From Afipia clevelandensis ATCC 49720 (GTDB lineage: Bacteria; Pseudomonadota; Alphaproteobacteria; Rhizobiales; Xanthobacteraceae): a stretch of DNA of 64,000 bases. The notes under the pieces are model-generated. The model was given only the letters and a program-made list of their open reading frames with translations. It ran no database searches and was not told the DNA's origin. Positions 7,660 through 14,876 of this stretch are shown here, in pieces. The position numbers and the translations under genes were made by a program. The stretch's first letter is position 1, and each line of letters starts with the position of its first letter. The stretch is taken from the NCBI RefSeq assembly GCF_000336555.1, contig NZ_KB375281.1, forward strand, positions 3,731,436-3,795,435, read 5' to 3'.

Positions 7660-7684
7660 GACGCGGGCTTCACGAGAATGTTCC
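7660..7684 (-). promoter_or_regulatory. Probable EcfG promoter of the sRNA
   Basis: On the - strand GGAAC (7684-7680), 16 bases, CGTC (7663-7660). The last base of the -10 differs from the consensus CGTT. The predicted start falls just before the sRNA's first stem. Confidence 0.6.
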
Positions 7685-7726
7685 TGACGCCGCCGGATTT
7701 TTCTTGCCGTCGTCCGTTACCGCGCC

Positions 7727-7752
7727 GGAACGAAAGCCGCGCCAGCCACGTT
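7727..7752 (+). promoter_or_regulatory. EcfG-dependent promoter of the 142-residue gene
   Basis: GGAAC (7727-7731), a 17-base spacer and CGTT (7749-7752) match the consensus perfectly, about 50 bases before ATG 7801. Confidence 0.75.
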
Positions 7753-7800
7753 GATTTGCAGAGCCGCGAAGGCGGCATGACAAACAAGTAGGGGTGGCAG

Positions 7801-8229
7801 ATGGCTAATCTGGCTTCTGGAACTCTCGGAGTGGTGGCAGGCATGCTGGCACTGGGTGCGGTGCATCTGGAAGTTTCCGCCGGCAACGATCTGCTCGGTC
7901 CCATGCAGCAGGGTGGTGCGCAGTTCGCGGCGCCCCGTGCGGAGCCGGTCAAAATCAATGTCGATCGTTCTGCAAAGGGCGATCGTGCCGCGACCGTAAC
8001 GCCGGTGGGCGGCGTCACGCTCTCGTTCAGGGTGCCGGGAGCGGAGGACTCCTCCGTCATGGTGCGGATGCCATCAGGAGGTGCGGCAGACGCACGCAAG
8101 TCACCAGCATCCACGTCCACTGTCGGCAAGGGATCGTCGGCCGGGAGCCGTCCTATCGCCTGTGAGCCGGTGGTAAGCGTGTTGACGGCGGTTGCCAGGC
8201 AGCTTGCACCGGGCCGGTGCGTCACCTGA
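7801..8229 (+). CDS. Hypothetical protein, probably EcfG-regulated
   Basis: A 142-residue protein I do not recognise. The N-terminus (MANLASGTLGVVAGMLALGAVHLEV) could be an uncleaved membrane anchor or weak signal peptide. The rest is low-complexity and rich in Ser, Ala and Gly, with two Cys near the C-terminus (residues around 120 and 140), in keeping with an exported protein. A ribosome site is weak (GGGGTGG at 7791-7797). A perfect EcfG promoter stands upstream and a strong terminator downstream (8249-8279), so a monocistronic stress transcript is likely even though no function can be given. Confidence 0.65.
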   Translation: MANLASGTLGVVAGMLALGAVHLEVSAGNDLLGPMQQGGAQFAAPRAEPVKINVDRSAKGDRAATVTPVGGVTLSFRVPGAEDSSVMVRMPSGGAADARKSPASTSTVGKGSSAGSRPIACEPVVSVLTAVARQLAPGRCVT

Positions 8230-8248
8230 CCTCGCACTGTGTTGCTGC

Positions 8249-8279
8249 AAAAAAAAGAGCGCCTGTCAGGCGCTCTTTT
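8249..8279. terminator. Bidirectional intrinsic terminator
   Basis: The stem AAGAGCGCC (8255-8263) pairs with GGCGCTCTT (8269-8277) around TGTCA. An A-tract precedes it and T follows, so it can end both the 142-residue gene and the converging DUF883-DUF1469 transcript. Confidence 0.88.
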
Positions 8280-8311
8280 CGTATGTGTGTCACGGAATAC
8301 GGACAGCTCGT

Positions 8312-8749
8312 TTATTCCTCAGGCTCGGGCTCGTCCTGAGCCTGCCGCCGGCTCGCCATCACGCCAAGCGCGATGCCGCCAATCGCGACGATTGGGATGA
8401 TGCGTTTCAATCCAATGGTCCGCACGATCTGAAGGCCGGCCGCCAGCACCATGGGATCACTGAGCGCGGCCTGCATCGTGGATTTCGCGGCCTCGACCGG
8501 CCGCTTTTTGATCTGGCGCTTGCGTACCATGTAGGCGATGGCTGCCAGCATGGTCGCGATGAAAAACACACCTGCTCCCGCGAAGCATGCTTGCAGCAGT
8601 CCGTATTTTTCCAACACGAAGACAAAAGCTGCAGCGCACAGGAAGCATGTCGTGATGAACAGCAGGACTGCGACGGCGATGGCCAGGGACGTCAGGCGCA
8701 GCGCGCTGCCCGTGCTTTCGCGAAAGTCATCCATAAACTTCTGAAGCAT
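8312..8749 (-). CDS. Phage-holin-like / DUF1469 (YqjE-type) membrane protein
   Basis: A 145-residue inner-membrane protein. Two adjacent hydrophobic spans lie at about 21-45 and 50-72 (LAIAVAVLLFITTCFLCAAAFVF...), with a third near 115-130 (IIPIVAIGGIALGVMASRR). This layout, together with a DUF883 gene just upstream, matches the YqjD-YqjE pair known in enterobacteria, where YqjD is a ribosome-associated membrane protein of stationary phase. Here the DUF883 gene, 75 bases upstream, has a perfect EcfG promoter, so both are probably stress-induced. The family assignment rests on topology and neighbourhood. Confidence 0.72.
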   Translation of the reverse strand: MLQKFMDDFRESTGSALRLTSLAIAVAVLLFITTCFLCAAAFVFVLEKYGLLQACFAGAGVFFIATMLAAIAYMVRKRQIKKRPVEAAKSTMQAALSDPMVLAAGLQIVRTIGLKRIIPIVAIGGIALGVMASRRQAQDEPEPEE

Positions 8750-8824
8750 CGAAAAATCCGATCAGTATCGGTCAAACGAAAGCCGCCATCGGCTTGCAAG
8801 CCGATGGCGCCGGAAATCGGCAAG

Positions 8825-9196
8825 TCAGCGGCGCCATGTCACGCCGATCAGAAAACCCAATCCGACGGCGAGGCCGACGGCGGCCAGCGGACGCTGGGTG
8901 ATGGCGTCTTCGAGCGATTCCTCGAGCGTCCCGGCATAATCCTGCGCTGCCTCAAGCGCTTCACTGCCCCGCTGGCTGGCATCCGACATCATGGAGTCGA
9001 CGTTGGCGCGGGCCTGCTTGTAGGTGCGCCGGGCCTGCTTGCGGGCATCGCCCTTGAAGGCTTCGATGACATCGGAAATCTGGTCGGCGAGTGCGGAGAT
9101 ATCGTTTTTCACGGCTTCTACATCCTTCTGAAGGCGTTCATAGGTGGCTTTGTCGGTCATCTGCCTCATCGCGTCTTCACCGTCGGTGCTCGACAT
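8825..9196 (-). CDS. DUF883 (YqjD/ElaB-like) tail-anchored membrane protein
   Basis: A 123-residue protein. A long helical, probably coiled-coil body (MTDKATYERLQKDVEAVKND...) carries repeated Ala, Gln and Arg. A C-terminal glycine-rich membrane segment ends in Arg-Arg (PLAAVGLAVGLGFLIGVTWRR), the signature of the DUF883/YqjD family. Enterobacterial relatives bind ribosomes at the membrane in stationary phase. ATG 9196 is chosen because AGGAG stands seven bases before it; the frame extends to 9211. A perfect EcfG promoter lies 47 bases upstream (9243-9267). DUF1469 follows in the same direction. Confidence 0.85.
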   Translation of the reverse strand: MSSTDGEDAMRQMTDKATYERLQKDVEAVKNDISALADQISDVIEAFKGDARKQARRTYKQARANVDSMMSDASQRGSEALEAAQDYAGTLEESLEDAITQRPLAAVGLAVGLGFLIGVTWRR

Positions 9197-9242
9197 CAAA
9201 AACTCCTGCAAAACCTGGGATGGCCGCGTTGCCTGCAGCGGA

Positions 9243-9267
9243 AACGCACGATTTCCCTGAAGGTTCC
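9243..9267 (-). promoter_or_regulatory. EcfG-dependent promoter of DUF883-DUF1469
   Basis: On the - strand GGAAC (9267-9263), 16 bases, CGTT (9246-9243): a perfect match, directly after the stop of the upstream permease gene. Confidence 0.82.
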
Positions 9268-9271
9268 ATGA

Positions 9272-10384
9272 CTAGTCGCCGGGCAGCCGGGTGTCCTTGA
9301 CCGGCATCAAGTGCTCTTTGATGACCAGGCCGACAATCAGGATCGGCGACGACAGAAACGCGCCCATCGGCCCCCACAGCCAGGTCCAGAATGCCAGCGC
9401 GAGGATGACCGCCAGCGCGTTCAGCGCGAGCCGCCGGCCGATAATGGCCGGAGTGATGAAATGGCCCTCGATAAAGGCCGCGAGGGCGAAGCAGCAGGCG
9501 GCGATCAGTCCGCCGGCAAGCGTGGAGGCGGTGATGATGCCGACCGCGGCCAGCACGACGAAGGTGACGATGGGCCCGATGATCGGAATGTAATTGAGCG
9601 TCGCCGCCAGGGCGCCAAGGCCTGCGGGATTCGGCATGCCGGTCACCGCGCAGATCAGTCCGGTCGCGATGCCAAGGCCCATGTTTATCATGGTGACGGT
9701 GAGCAGGTAGCCGCCGAGATTGCTTTCGATGGCATTGAGGATACGCAGTGTGCGAAGCCGTGAGTCATGATCGGGAAATGTCAGGACGAGGGCGCGGCGC
9801 AGATCCGGCCAGCTTGCGATGAAGAGCACCAGGACTGCGAAGAACAGAAGAATTTCGGTAAATGTCGGCGACAGAAATTCGAGCGTCGGTTGAACCCATT
9901 CGATTTTCGGCAGCGGAAAACCCGCGTCGGACGGTGTGCCGCCGAACATGCCCTGCACCTGATGCCAGAGCGCGATTGGCCGGTCGAAGATGTGGAATTT
10001 TTCCTTCAGCGAAGCCTGAAGCTCCGGAAGCTGCGTGGTCCAGTCCATCACCGGCGCGGAGATCAGCGCAACCATGAAAGCCAGTCCGGCGCAGGTCACT
10101 GCCACGATCAATACGGCCGAAACCGAGCGCGGAATTCCATGTCGTTCGAAAAATTTGGCCGCCGGCGACAGCATGGTGCCGACGATCAATGCCGTCACAG
10201 CGGGAAGAAAAAAGGCCCGCGCGACGTACAGCACGGCCATGAGGCTGATAAGCAGCAGCGCAAGCAACGAGAACGAGACGATTTCGGCGTGACCGACGCT
10301 CCATGCCCGCGGATTTTCGTCCTCCTCCGGTGACAAAGCCACCGGAGGATTTGGTTCGCGCACCTTCCGGCGCAGGTCGGGCAC
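9272..10384 (-). CDS. AI-2E family (PerM/YdiK-type) transporter
   Basis: A 370-residue multi-span permease. A polar N-terminus (MPDLRRKVREPNPPVALSPE) leads into two spans from about 30. A cytoplasmic segment occupies about 95-160, and four or five spans follow, with the family-typical IPIIGPIVTFVVLAAVG, then EGHFITPAIIGRRLALNAL. Members include AI-2 exporter TqsA and Na+/H+ antiporter-like proteins; the substrate here cannot be told. The start is GTG 10384. It begins one base after the DUF3309 stop, so the two form an operon, probably under the GGAAC-N16-GGTT box at 10596-10620. Confidence 0.9.
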   Translation of the reverse strand: MPDLRRKVREPNPPVALSPEEDENPRAWSVGHAEIVSFSLLALLLISLMAVLYVARAFFLPAVTALIVGTMLSPAAKFFERHGIPRSVSAVLIVAVTCAGLAFMVALISAPVMDWTTQLPELQASLKEKFHIFDRPIALWHQVQGMFGGTPSDAGFPLPKIEWVQPTLEFLSPTFTEILLFFAVLVLFIASWPDLRRALVLTFPDHDSRLRTLRILNAIESNLGGYLLTVTMINMGLGIATGLICAVTGMPNPAGLGALAATLNYIPIIGPIVTFVVLAAVGIITASTLAGGLIAACCFALAAFIEGHFITPAIIGRRLALNALAVILALAFWTWLWGPMGAFLSSPILIVGLVIKEHLMPVKDTRLPGD

Positions 10385-10385
10385 G

Positions 10386-10544
10386 TCAGATTCTACCGAG
10401 CAGCAGCAGGATCACCACGATCACCAGTATGGTGCCGACAATACCCGAAGGGCCGTAACCCCAGTTGCCGCTGTAACCCCAGCTTGGAATGACGCCGAGC
10501 AGGATAAGGATCAAAAGAATGACCAGAATTGTGCCAAGAGACAT
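10386..10544 (-). CDS. DUF3309 small membrane protein
   Basis: A 52-residue protein with two hydrophobic segments (LGTILVILLILILLGVIPSW and IVGTILVIVVILLLLGRI) joined by a Gly/Tyr/Trp turn (GYSGNWGYGPSG). This is the typical DUF3309 pattern, widespread in proteobacteria and often stress-induced, of unknown function. ATG 10544 is chosen over the longer frame because the upstream extension would overlap the promoter at 10596-10620 and has no family resemblance. It precedes the AI-2E-like permease by one base. Confidence 0.85.
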   Translation of the reverse strand: MSLGTILVILLILILLGVIPSWGYSGNWGYGPSGIVGTILVIVVILLLLGRI

Positions 10545-10595
10545 GATGAAGTCCTCAATTTTCTGAACCGGCCCCAGCCGGCCTTCGGCTCCGGT

Positions 10596-10620
10596 AACCG
10601 GCAGCAGCACCCAATGTTCC
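10596..10620 (-). promoter_or_regulatory. Variant EcfG-type promoter of DUF3309 and permease
   Basis: On the - strand GGAAC (10620-10616), 16 bases, GGTT (10599-10596). The -10 differs from CGTT in the first base. The same GGTT variant occurs at 12303-12327 and 44151-44175, each upstream of a small envelope gene. Confidence 0.5.
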
Positions 10621-10683
10621 CGGCCAGCGTATGAACCGGCCCCGTGCTGGCCTGCACAAACATCCGTTGCGAGAGACAGCGCC

Positions 10684-10709
10684 GGAACCAAAAGCCGTGA
10701 CGGCGCGTT
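10684..10709 (+). promoter_or_regulatory. EcfG-dependent promoter of the L,D-transpeptidase gene
   Basis: GGAAC (10684-10688), a 17-base spacer, CGTT (10706-10709): a perfect match 50 bases before ATG 10760. It supports that ATG over the longer open frame that starts at 10631. Confidence 0.78.
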
Positions 10710-10759
10710 CGTCTGATGTCCGCATCACACGATGCCTTTCGCAGGAATCGAGGCAGGCC

Positions 10760-11566
10760 ATGACCCATTCGACGCAGCCTTCACGGAATGGACTTCAGAC
10801 GCTTCGGAATTCCATTGCTCAGATTTTCGTCAATTCCCGCCGGGGATTTGCCGTCGCGGCGATCTTGCTGCCCGCTGGCCTCGCAACGCCCGCATTGTCG
10901 CAGACCATGGGCTATGCGGGATATGCCGCCGCGCCTGCGCAGGGCTCGTTCTGGTCGGATCAGAACGCGCTGCCGTCGCCCGGAGCGGTTGAGGATGAAA
11001 GCGACAGCGCTGCTGTCCTGCCCGAGCGACTGCAGCGCAAGGTCGTTTCCTATGCGACCCGCGAGGCGCCGGGCACCATCGTGATCGATACCGGCAATAC
11101 GGTGCTTTACTATGTGCTCGGCCAGGGCCGCGCGATCCGCTACGGCGTGGGTGTCGGACGCGAGGGCTTCACATGGTCTGGCGTGCAGACCGTGAGCCGC
11201 AAGGCGTCATGGCCCGACTGGCATCCGCCCGCAGAGATGATCGCGCGCCAGCCCTATCTGCCGCGGTTCGTCGCCGGGGGTCCGGGCAATCCGCTGGGCG
11301 CCGCGGCGATGTATCTCGGGTCCAGCGCCTATCGCATTCACGGCACCAACGATCCGTCGACCATCGGAAAATTCGTGTCCAGCGGCTGCATCCGTCTGAC
11401 CAATGAAGACGTGCAGGATCTGGCCAGCCGCGTGTCCATCGGCGCGAAGGTCGTGGTGCTGCCCAAGAGCGGACGGATCGAGGCCGATGCAAAGCCGCGC
11501 ATTAACGTTAGCAAGCCAATGCGGATCAGCGCGTCACAAAACATCAAATTGAGCGGACTAAATTGA
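10760..11566 (+). CDS. L,D-transpeptidase (YkuD domain), periplasmic
   Basis: A 268-residue exported enzyme that makes 3-3 peptidoglycan cross-links or attaches proteins to murein. A signal peptide is visible (GFAVAAILLPAGLATPALS, about residues 29-47). The YkuD domain follows: VIDTGNTVLYYVLGQGRAIRYGVGVGR, then the catalytic blocks YRIHGTNDPSTIG and FVSSGCIRLTNED with the nucleophile Cys and catalytic His. ATG 10760 is chosen because a perfect EcfG promoter lies inside the longer frame. Cross-link remodelling under stress would fit EcfG control. A DUF2865 gene follows in the same direction. Confidence 0.93.
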   Translation: MTHSTQPSRNGLQTLRNSIAQIFVNSRRGFAVAAILLPAGLATPALSQTMGYAGYAAAPAQGSFWSDQNALPSPGAVEDESDSAAVLPERLQRKVVSYATREAPGTIVIDTGNTVLYYVLGQGRAIRYGVGVGREGFTWSGVQTVSRKASWPDWHPPAEMIARQPYLPRFVAGGPGNPLGAAAMYLGSSAYRIHGTNDPSTIGKFVSSGCIRLTNEDVQDLASRVSIGAKVVVLPKSGRIEADAKPRINVSKPMRISASQNIKLSGLN

Positions 11567-11618
11567 ACTAAAAGTTGCGAAGGCGATGTACCGGATGCGC
11601 AAGCTGGAAGAGGGTGTC

Positions 11619-12278
11619 ATGCGTCAGTTCAAGTTGGTTCGTCGATCGGCGGCGATCGCCGTGGTCGCATGCGCCGCGATTGCGGCCGGTACGCCGTCCG
11701 CGCACGCCCGCGATTTCTTCTCCACGTTTTTCGGCGGCGTTTTTAACGACAATGTCCGTTCGAGCCCACCGCCGATGCCGTTCGCGGCTCCCGATTTCGG
11801 AGACTCGTCGCAGCCGTCCGGCCGGCGCGTGAACATTTACGGTGGCAGTTACGGATCGACCACCTATTGCGTCCGGACCTGCGATGGCCGTTATTTTCCC
11901 GTGACCGCGTCCGAAGGGCAAAGCAAGGCTGAAGCCTGCCGGAGTTTCTGTCCGGCGGCCGAGACAAAAATCTTCCACGGCGGTTCGATCGACCATGCCT
12001 CGAGCGAAACAGGCAAGTCCTATTCCGATCTTCCGAATGCATTCCGCTATCGCACCGAACTGGTTGCCGGCTGCTCCTGCAATGGCAAGGAAACCGGTGG
12101 CCTGGCCTCAATGAAAATTGAGGACGATCCAACCCTGCGCAAGGGTGACATCGTCGCCGGTGCGAACGGTCTGATGATTGCCGGAAGCAGCCGCCGCAGC
12201 GCGGCGCTGAATTTTACGCCAGCGCCGAAATCCATCCGCGCGAAATTCGAGCGGCTGCCGGTGGTGGCGTCACAGTAA
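11619..12278 (+). CDS. DUF2865 exported protein
   Basis: A 219-residue protein with a cleavable signal peptide (LVRRSAAIAVVACAAIAAG, then AHA at about 27-29) and the DUF2865 core: YCVRTCDGRYFPV, then EACRSFCPAAETKIF, then AFRYRTELVAGCSC. The Cys pairs suggest disulfides in the periplasm. The family is common in Rhizobiales and its function is unknown. ATG 11619 is chosen over an upstream in-frame ATG (11586) because GGAAGAGGG precedes it and the signal peptide then begins correctly. It lies 52 bases after the L,D-transpeptidase and may share its transcript. Confidence 0.85.
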   Translation: MRQFKLVRRSAAIAVVACAAIAAGTPSAHARDFFSTFFGGVFNDNVRSSPPPMPFAAPDFGDSSQPSGRRVNIYGGSYGSTTYCVRTCDGRYFPVTASEGQSKAEACRSFCPAAETKIFHGGSIDHASSETGKSYSDLPNAFRYRTELVAGCSCNGKETGGLASMKIEDDPTLRKGDIVAGANGLMIAGSSRRSAALNFTPAPKSIRAKFERLPVVASQ

Positions 12279-12302
12279 GCACGGGCTTGCTGTTCCCTGG
12301 AT

Positions 12303-12327
12303 GGAACCAACCCTCATGCCGCGGGTT
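12303..12327 (+). promoter_or_regulatory. Variant EcfG-type promoter
   Basis: GGAAC (12303-12307), 16 bases, GGTT (12324-12327), about 60 bases before the small membrane gene at 12388. One mismatch to CGTT, the same variant as at 10596 and 44151. Confidence 0.45.
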
Positions 12328-12387
12328 GAAGGTACGGGATGCGGGGCCGACGGTCTCGCACCTGTTTCGATTGCATGAGGGGTTGTC

Positions 12388-12549
12388 ATGTCCTTGCTTA
12401 TCAGCGTTCTGATTACGTTTCTTGTCGTTATTCTCGTTCTTTATCTGGTGAATCTTCTGCCGATTGACGGCCGCGCCAAGCAGATCGTCCGCGCAATCGT
12501 CATCATCATCGGCATCATTTCGATCCTGAAATATCTGGCTGTGTTTTAA
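12388..12549 (+). CDS. Small two-span membrane protein, 53 residues
   Basis: ATG 12388 to TAA 12547-12549. The first span is SVLITFLVVILVLYLVNLL, followed by a short polar turn PIDGRAKQIVRAI, then a second span IVIIIGIISILKYLAVF. It resembles small proteins annotated as Thivi_2564-type membrane proteins; function unknown. GAGGGG at 12377-12382 is a good ribosome site. A candidate GGAAC/GGTT promoter lies upstream, so it may belong to the stress regulon like its neighbours. Confidence 0.72.
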   Translation: MSLLISVLITFLVVILVLYLVNLLPIDGRAKQIVRAIVIIIGIISILKYLAVF

Positions 12550-12591
12550 GCGTCAGTTTTTCGGTTTACTGAAGTCGTATCGACCTCCGCT

Positions 12592-12613
12592 CGTCCCCGC
12601 GAAAGCGGGGACC
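12592..12613. repeat. REP-like palindrome
   Basis: GTCCCCGC, GAAA, GCGGGGAC form a short perfect hairpin. A close relative occurs twice in opposite orientation at 33536-33657, so this is a dispersed chromosomal palindrome of the type common in Nitrobacteraceae. Confidence 0.7.
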
Positions 12614-12687
12614 CGGATCAGATCGCGGGAATGAGCGGGTGGAGGGTGTTTGGATCAACTCACACTGGCACAGTGCGCGAGACAAAC

Positions 12688-12715
12688 AAAAGCCCCGGCA
12701 ATGCCGGGGCTTTTT
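12688..12715. terminator. Intrinsic terminator of csbD, bidirectional
   Basis: AAAAGCCCCGGC (12689-12700) pairs with GCCGGGGCTTTT (12703-12714); flanking A and T runs allow termination in both directions. It lies 20 bases beyond the CsbD stop. Confidence 0.85.
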
Positions 12716-12735
12716 CAGTCTGAACGAGGCGTCGC

Positions 12736-12936
12736 TTACTTCAGCGTGCCGAACCAGTCGTCGACATCCTTCTTCACCTGGTCCTTGGCATAGCCATAGC
12801 GCTGCTGCAGCTTGCCTTCGAGCTGTTCGCGGCGGCCTTCGATGACATTGAGATCGTCATCGGTGAGCTTGCCCCACTTTTCCTTCGCAGCGCCCTTGAA
12901 CTGCTTCCAGTTGCCTTCAACGCGGTTCCAATCCAT
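12736..12936 (-). CDS. CsbD-family stress protein
   Basis: A 66-residue protein that matches the CsbD family over its full length (MDWNRVEGNWKQFKGAAKEK, WGKLTDDDLNVIEGRREQLEG, then KLQQRYGYAKDQVKKDVDDW). CsbD proteins are small, soluble and highly induced by general stress in many bacteria; no enzymatic role is known. The start ATG 12936 has AGGAGA just upstream on the - strand. A perfect GGAAC-N16-CGTT promoter lies 30 bases upstream. It is monocistronic, with its own terminator. Confidence 0.95.
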   Translation of the reverse strand: MDWNRVEGNWKQFKGAAKEKWGKLTDDDLNVIEGRREQLEGKLQQRYGYAKDQVKKDVDDWFGTLK

Positions 12937-12965
12937 CGGTGATCTCCTGTGTGGTGATGCCCGAT

Positions 12966-12990
12966 AACGACGAGATGCGGTGAATGTTCC
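12966..12990 (-). promoter_or_regulatory. EcfG-dependent promoter of the CsbD gene
   Basis: On the - strand GGAAC (12990-12986), 16 bases, CGTT (12969-12966): a perfect match, squeezed between the chemoreceptor stop (12994) and CsbD. Confidence 0.85.
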
Positions 12991-12993
12991 GCA

Positions 12994-14664
12994 TCAAGCC
13001 GCCTTCACGCCGCCGAGGAACACGCGCACCTCGTTGCGCAGTTCGTCCGATTGTTGCGACAGCCGACCGGCTGCCCCGAGTACTTTTTCCGCGGCGGAGC
13101 CGGTGTCCGTCGCGGCCTGCCGGACGCCGCCGATATTGGCGGTGACCCCCGCCGTGCCGGCCGAGGCAAGCTGGACGTTCTGCGCGATTTCCTTGGTGGC
13201 GACGGATTGTTCTTCCACCGCCGCTGCGATGGCCGACGCGATCTTGCTGATGTCGTCGATTGTGGTGCCGATGTGCTGGACCGCGCCGACAGCATCGCGG
13301 GTCGCAACCTGAATCTCGTCCACCAGCGCGGAAATCTCCTCGGTGGCCTTCGCGGTCTGGGTGGCGAGGCTTTTAACTTCCGTCGCCACGACGGCGAAGC
13401 CGCGGCCCGCTTCGCCCGCGCGTGCGGCCTCGATGGTGGCGTTGAGGGCGAGCAGGTTGGTCTGCGACGCGATCGTCTGGATCAAGGTGACGACCTCGCC
13501 GATTTTCTGTGCGCCTTCGGCCAGCGCCTGCACGGTCTGGTCGGTCCGTCTGGCTTCGGCGACCGCGGTGTTGGCAATGGTGGCCGATTGCGTCACCTGA
13601 CGGCTGATTTCGCCGATGGATGACGACAGTTCTTCGGCTGCGGCGGCGACGGATTCGACATTAAGCGAGGCCGTTTCAGCGGCGGAGGCGACAGCGGTGG
13701 ACTGCTGGTTGGTTTCCTCGGCGGTTGCCGACATCGACTGGGCCGTGACCTGCATGTCGTTCGAGGCGGTCGACAGGAGTTGCACCAGATTCCCGACCTT
13801 GGCTTCAAACTCTCCGGTCAGCCGTTCCATCTGTGCCGCACGGCGCTCTCTGGCGGATCGCTCGTTGAGCTGTTCGGCTTCCAAGCGCTCGCGCTCGATG
13901 CCGTTCTGCTTGAAGACCTGCACGGCGCGGGCCATGTCGCCGATTTCATCCTGCCGTTCGGTGTTCGGCACTTCGGCGGCGTAGTCCTGTTGCGCAAGAC
14001 GGGTCACGACCGCGCCAAGCTCGGTCAGCGGCGCGACCACGCGGCGCGCGAAAACGAAATACAGGATTGCGATGAATGTGACGGCCGAGAGGATGGTCAT
14101 GATCTGGGCGATAAGACCCATCCAGCGCGCGCGGGCCTGAGCGCTTTCCGCCTCAAGCCGGGCGCGGGAGTTCATCTGGCTCTGGAATTCATTCAGCGGC
14201 TGCACGATCACGGCCTTGTTGCGATCGTAGTCGGCGTCGAACATCAGTTTGCGGGCCTGTTCGAGATCGCCTTTCGCGACGGCGGCCATGGCCGCCTCCT
14301 CGGTCTTGATGAGTGCGTCGGAGTTGGCCTTGGCCTTTTCGATCAGATCGAGCTCGGCCTTCGGGGCGCCAAGCTGGGTCAGGCGCTGAACCACGCGGTC
14401 GCGGGTCTTGGTTTCTTTGACCTCGCGCCAGTAGGCATCGTAGTGCTTCTTGTCGCCGAAAATGGTGTAGCGGCGCGCTTCGTTGGTCAGCAGGTCGGAG
14501 CTGGCGGCAAGATCCGCGCCCAGTTGTTTGAATTCCGCCTGCCGCGTGACGGCCTGCCGTTCGGATTCAGTGCTGGCGTCGGCGATCCAGAGACTTATGC
14601 CGGTGACGGCGGCCAGTCCGATGGCTGCGATTGAGGATAGCTTCGTGGCAAGCGATGCACGCAT
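12994..14664 (-). CDS. Methyl-accepting chemotaxis protein
   Basis: A 556-residue transmembrane chemoreceptor. TM1 is about residues 8-30 (TKLSSIAAIGLAAVTGISLWIAD). A helical periplasmic sensor domain runs to about 180, and TM2 is about 181-205 (LIAQIMTILSAVTFIAILYFVFA). A HAMP domain follows, then the signalling domain with the hairpin tip QTNLLALNATIEAARAGEAG and the block GFAVVATEVKSLATQTAKAT. No C-terminal CheR-binding pentapeptide is visible. ATG 14664 is preferred because AAGGAAG precedes it; the frame extends ten codons further. The ligand is unknown, and no chemotaxis genes adjoin it. Confidence 0.93.
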   Translation of the reverse strand: MRASLATKLSSIAAIGLAAVTGISLWIADASTESERQAVTRQAEFKQLGADLAASSDLLTNEARRYTIFGDKKHYDAYWREVKETKTRDRVVQRLTQLGAPKAELDLIEKAKANSDALIKTEEAAMAAVAKGDLEQARKLMFDADYDRNKAVIVQPLNEFQSQMNSRARLEAESAQARARWMGLIAQIMTILSAVTFIAILYFVFARRVVAPLTELGAVVTRLAQQDYAAEVPNTERQDEIGDMARAVQVFKQNGIERERLEAEQLNERSARERRAAQMERLTGEFEAKVGNLVQLLSTASNDMQVTAQSMSATAEETNQQSTAVASAAETASLNVESVAAAAEELSSSIGEISRQVTQSATIANTAVAEARRTDQTVQALAEGAQKIGEVVTLIQTIASQTNLLALNATIEAARAGEAGRGFAVVATEVKSLATQTAKATEEISALVDEIQVATRDAVGAVQHIGTTIDDISKIASAIAAAVEEQSVATKEIAQNVQLASAGTAGVTANIGGVRQAATDTGSAAEKVLGAAGRLSQQSDELRNEVRVFLGGVKAA

Positions 14665-14822
14665 GGAGTTCTTCTTCCTTCGGGGGGCCTGCATTCGCGC
14701 AGGAAGGGCGGGTCAATCGTCGAGGTGAATCAGCCTGGAGCTGCCACCGGACCGATCTTTCGCGTGGCCCCGTTAAGACTGCGTAAACCGTAAAAGCGTT
14801 CGCACCGCGATACCGCCCAAAC

Positions 14823-14851
14823 AAAAACCCCGGCGCAGGCGCCGGGGTTTT
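14823..14851 (-). terminator. Intrinsic terminator of glcB
   Basis: AACCCCGGCGC pairs with GCGCCGGGGTT around a short loop, and on the - strand it is followed by TTTTTGTTTG. It lies 26 bases beyond the malate synthase stop. Confidence 0.85.
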
Positions 14852-14876
14852 CGTCTTCATATCAATAGTCCGTGGG

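Noticed and set aside
8192-9271. 359-codon + strand frame opposite DUF1469 and DUF883
   Set aside because: Antisense shadow; the - strand proteins have recognisable families, ribosome sites and promoter.
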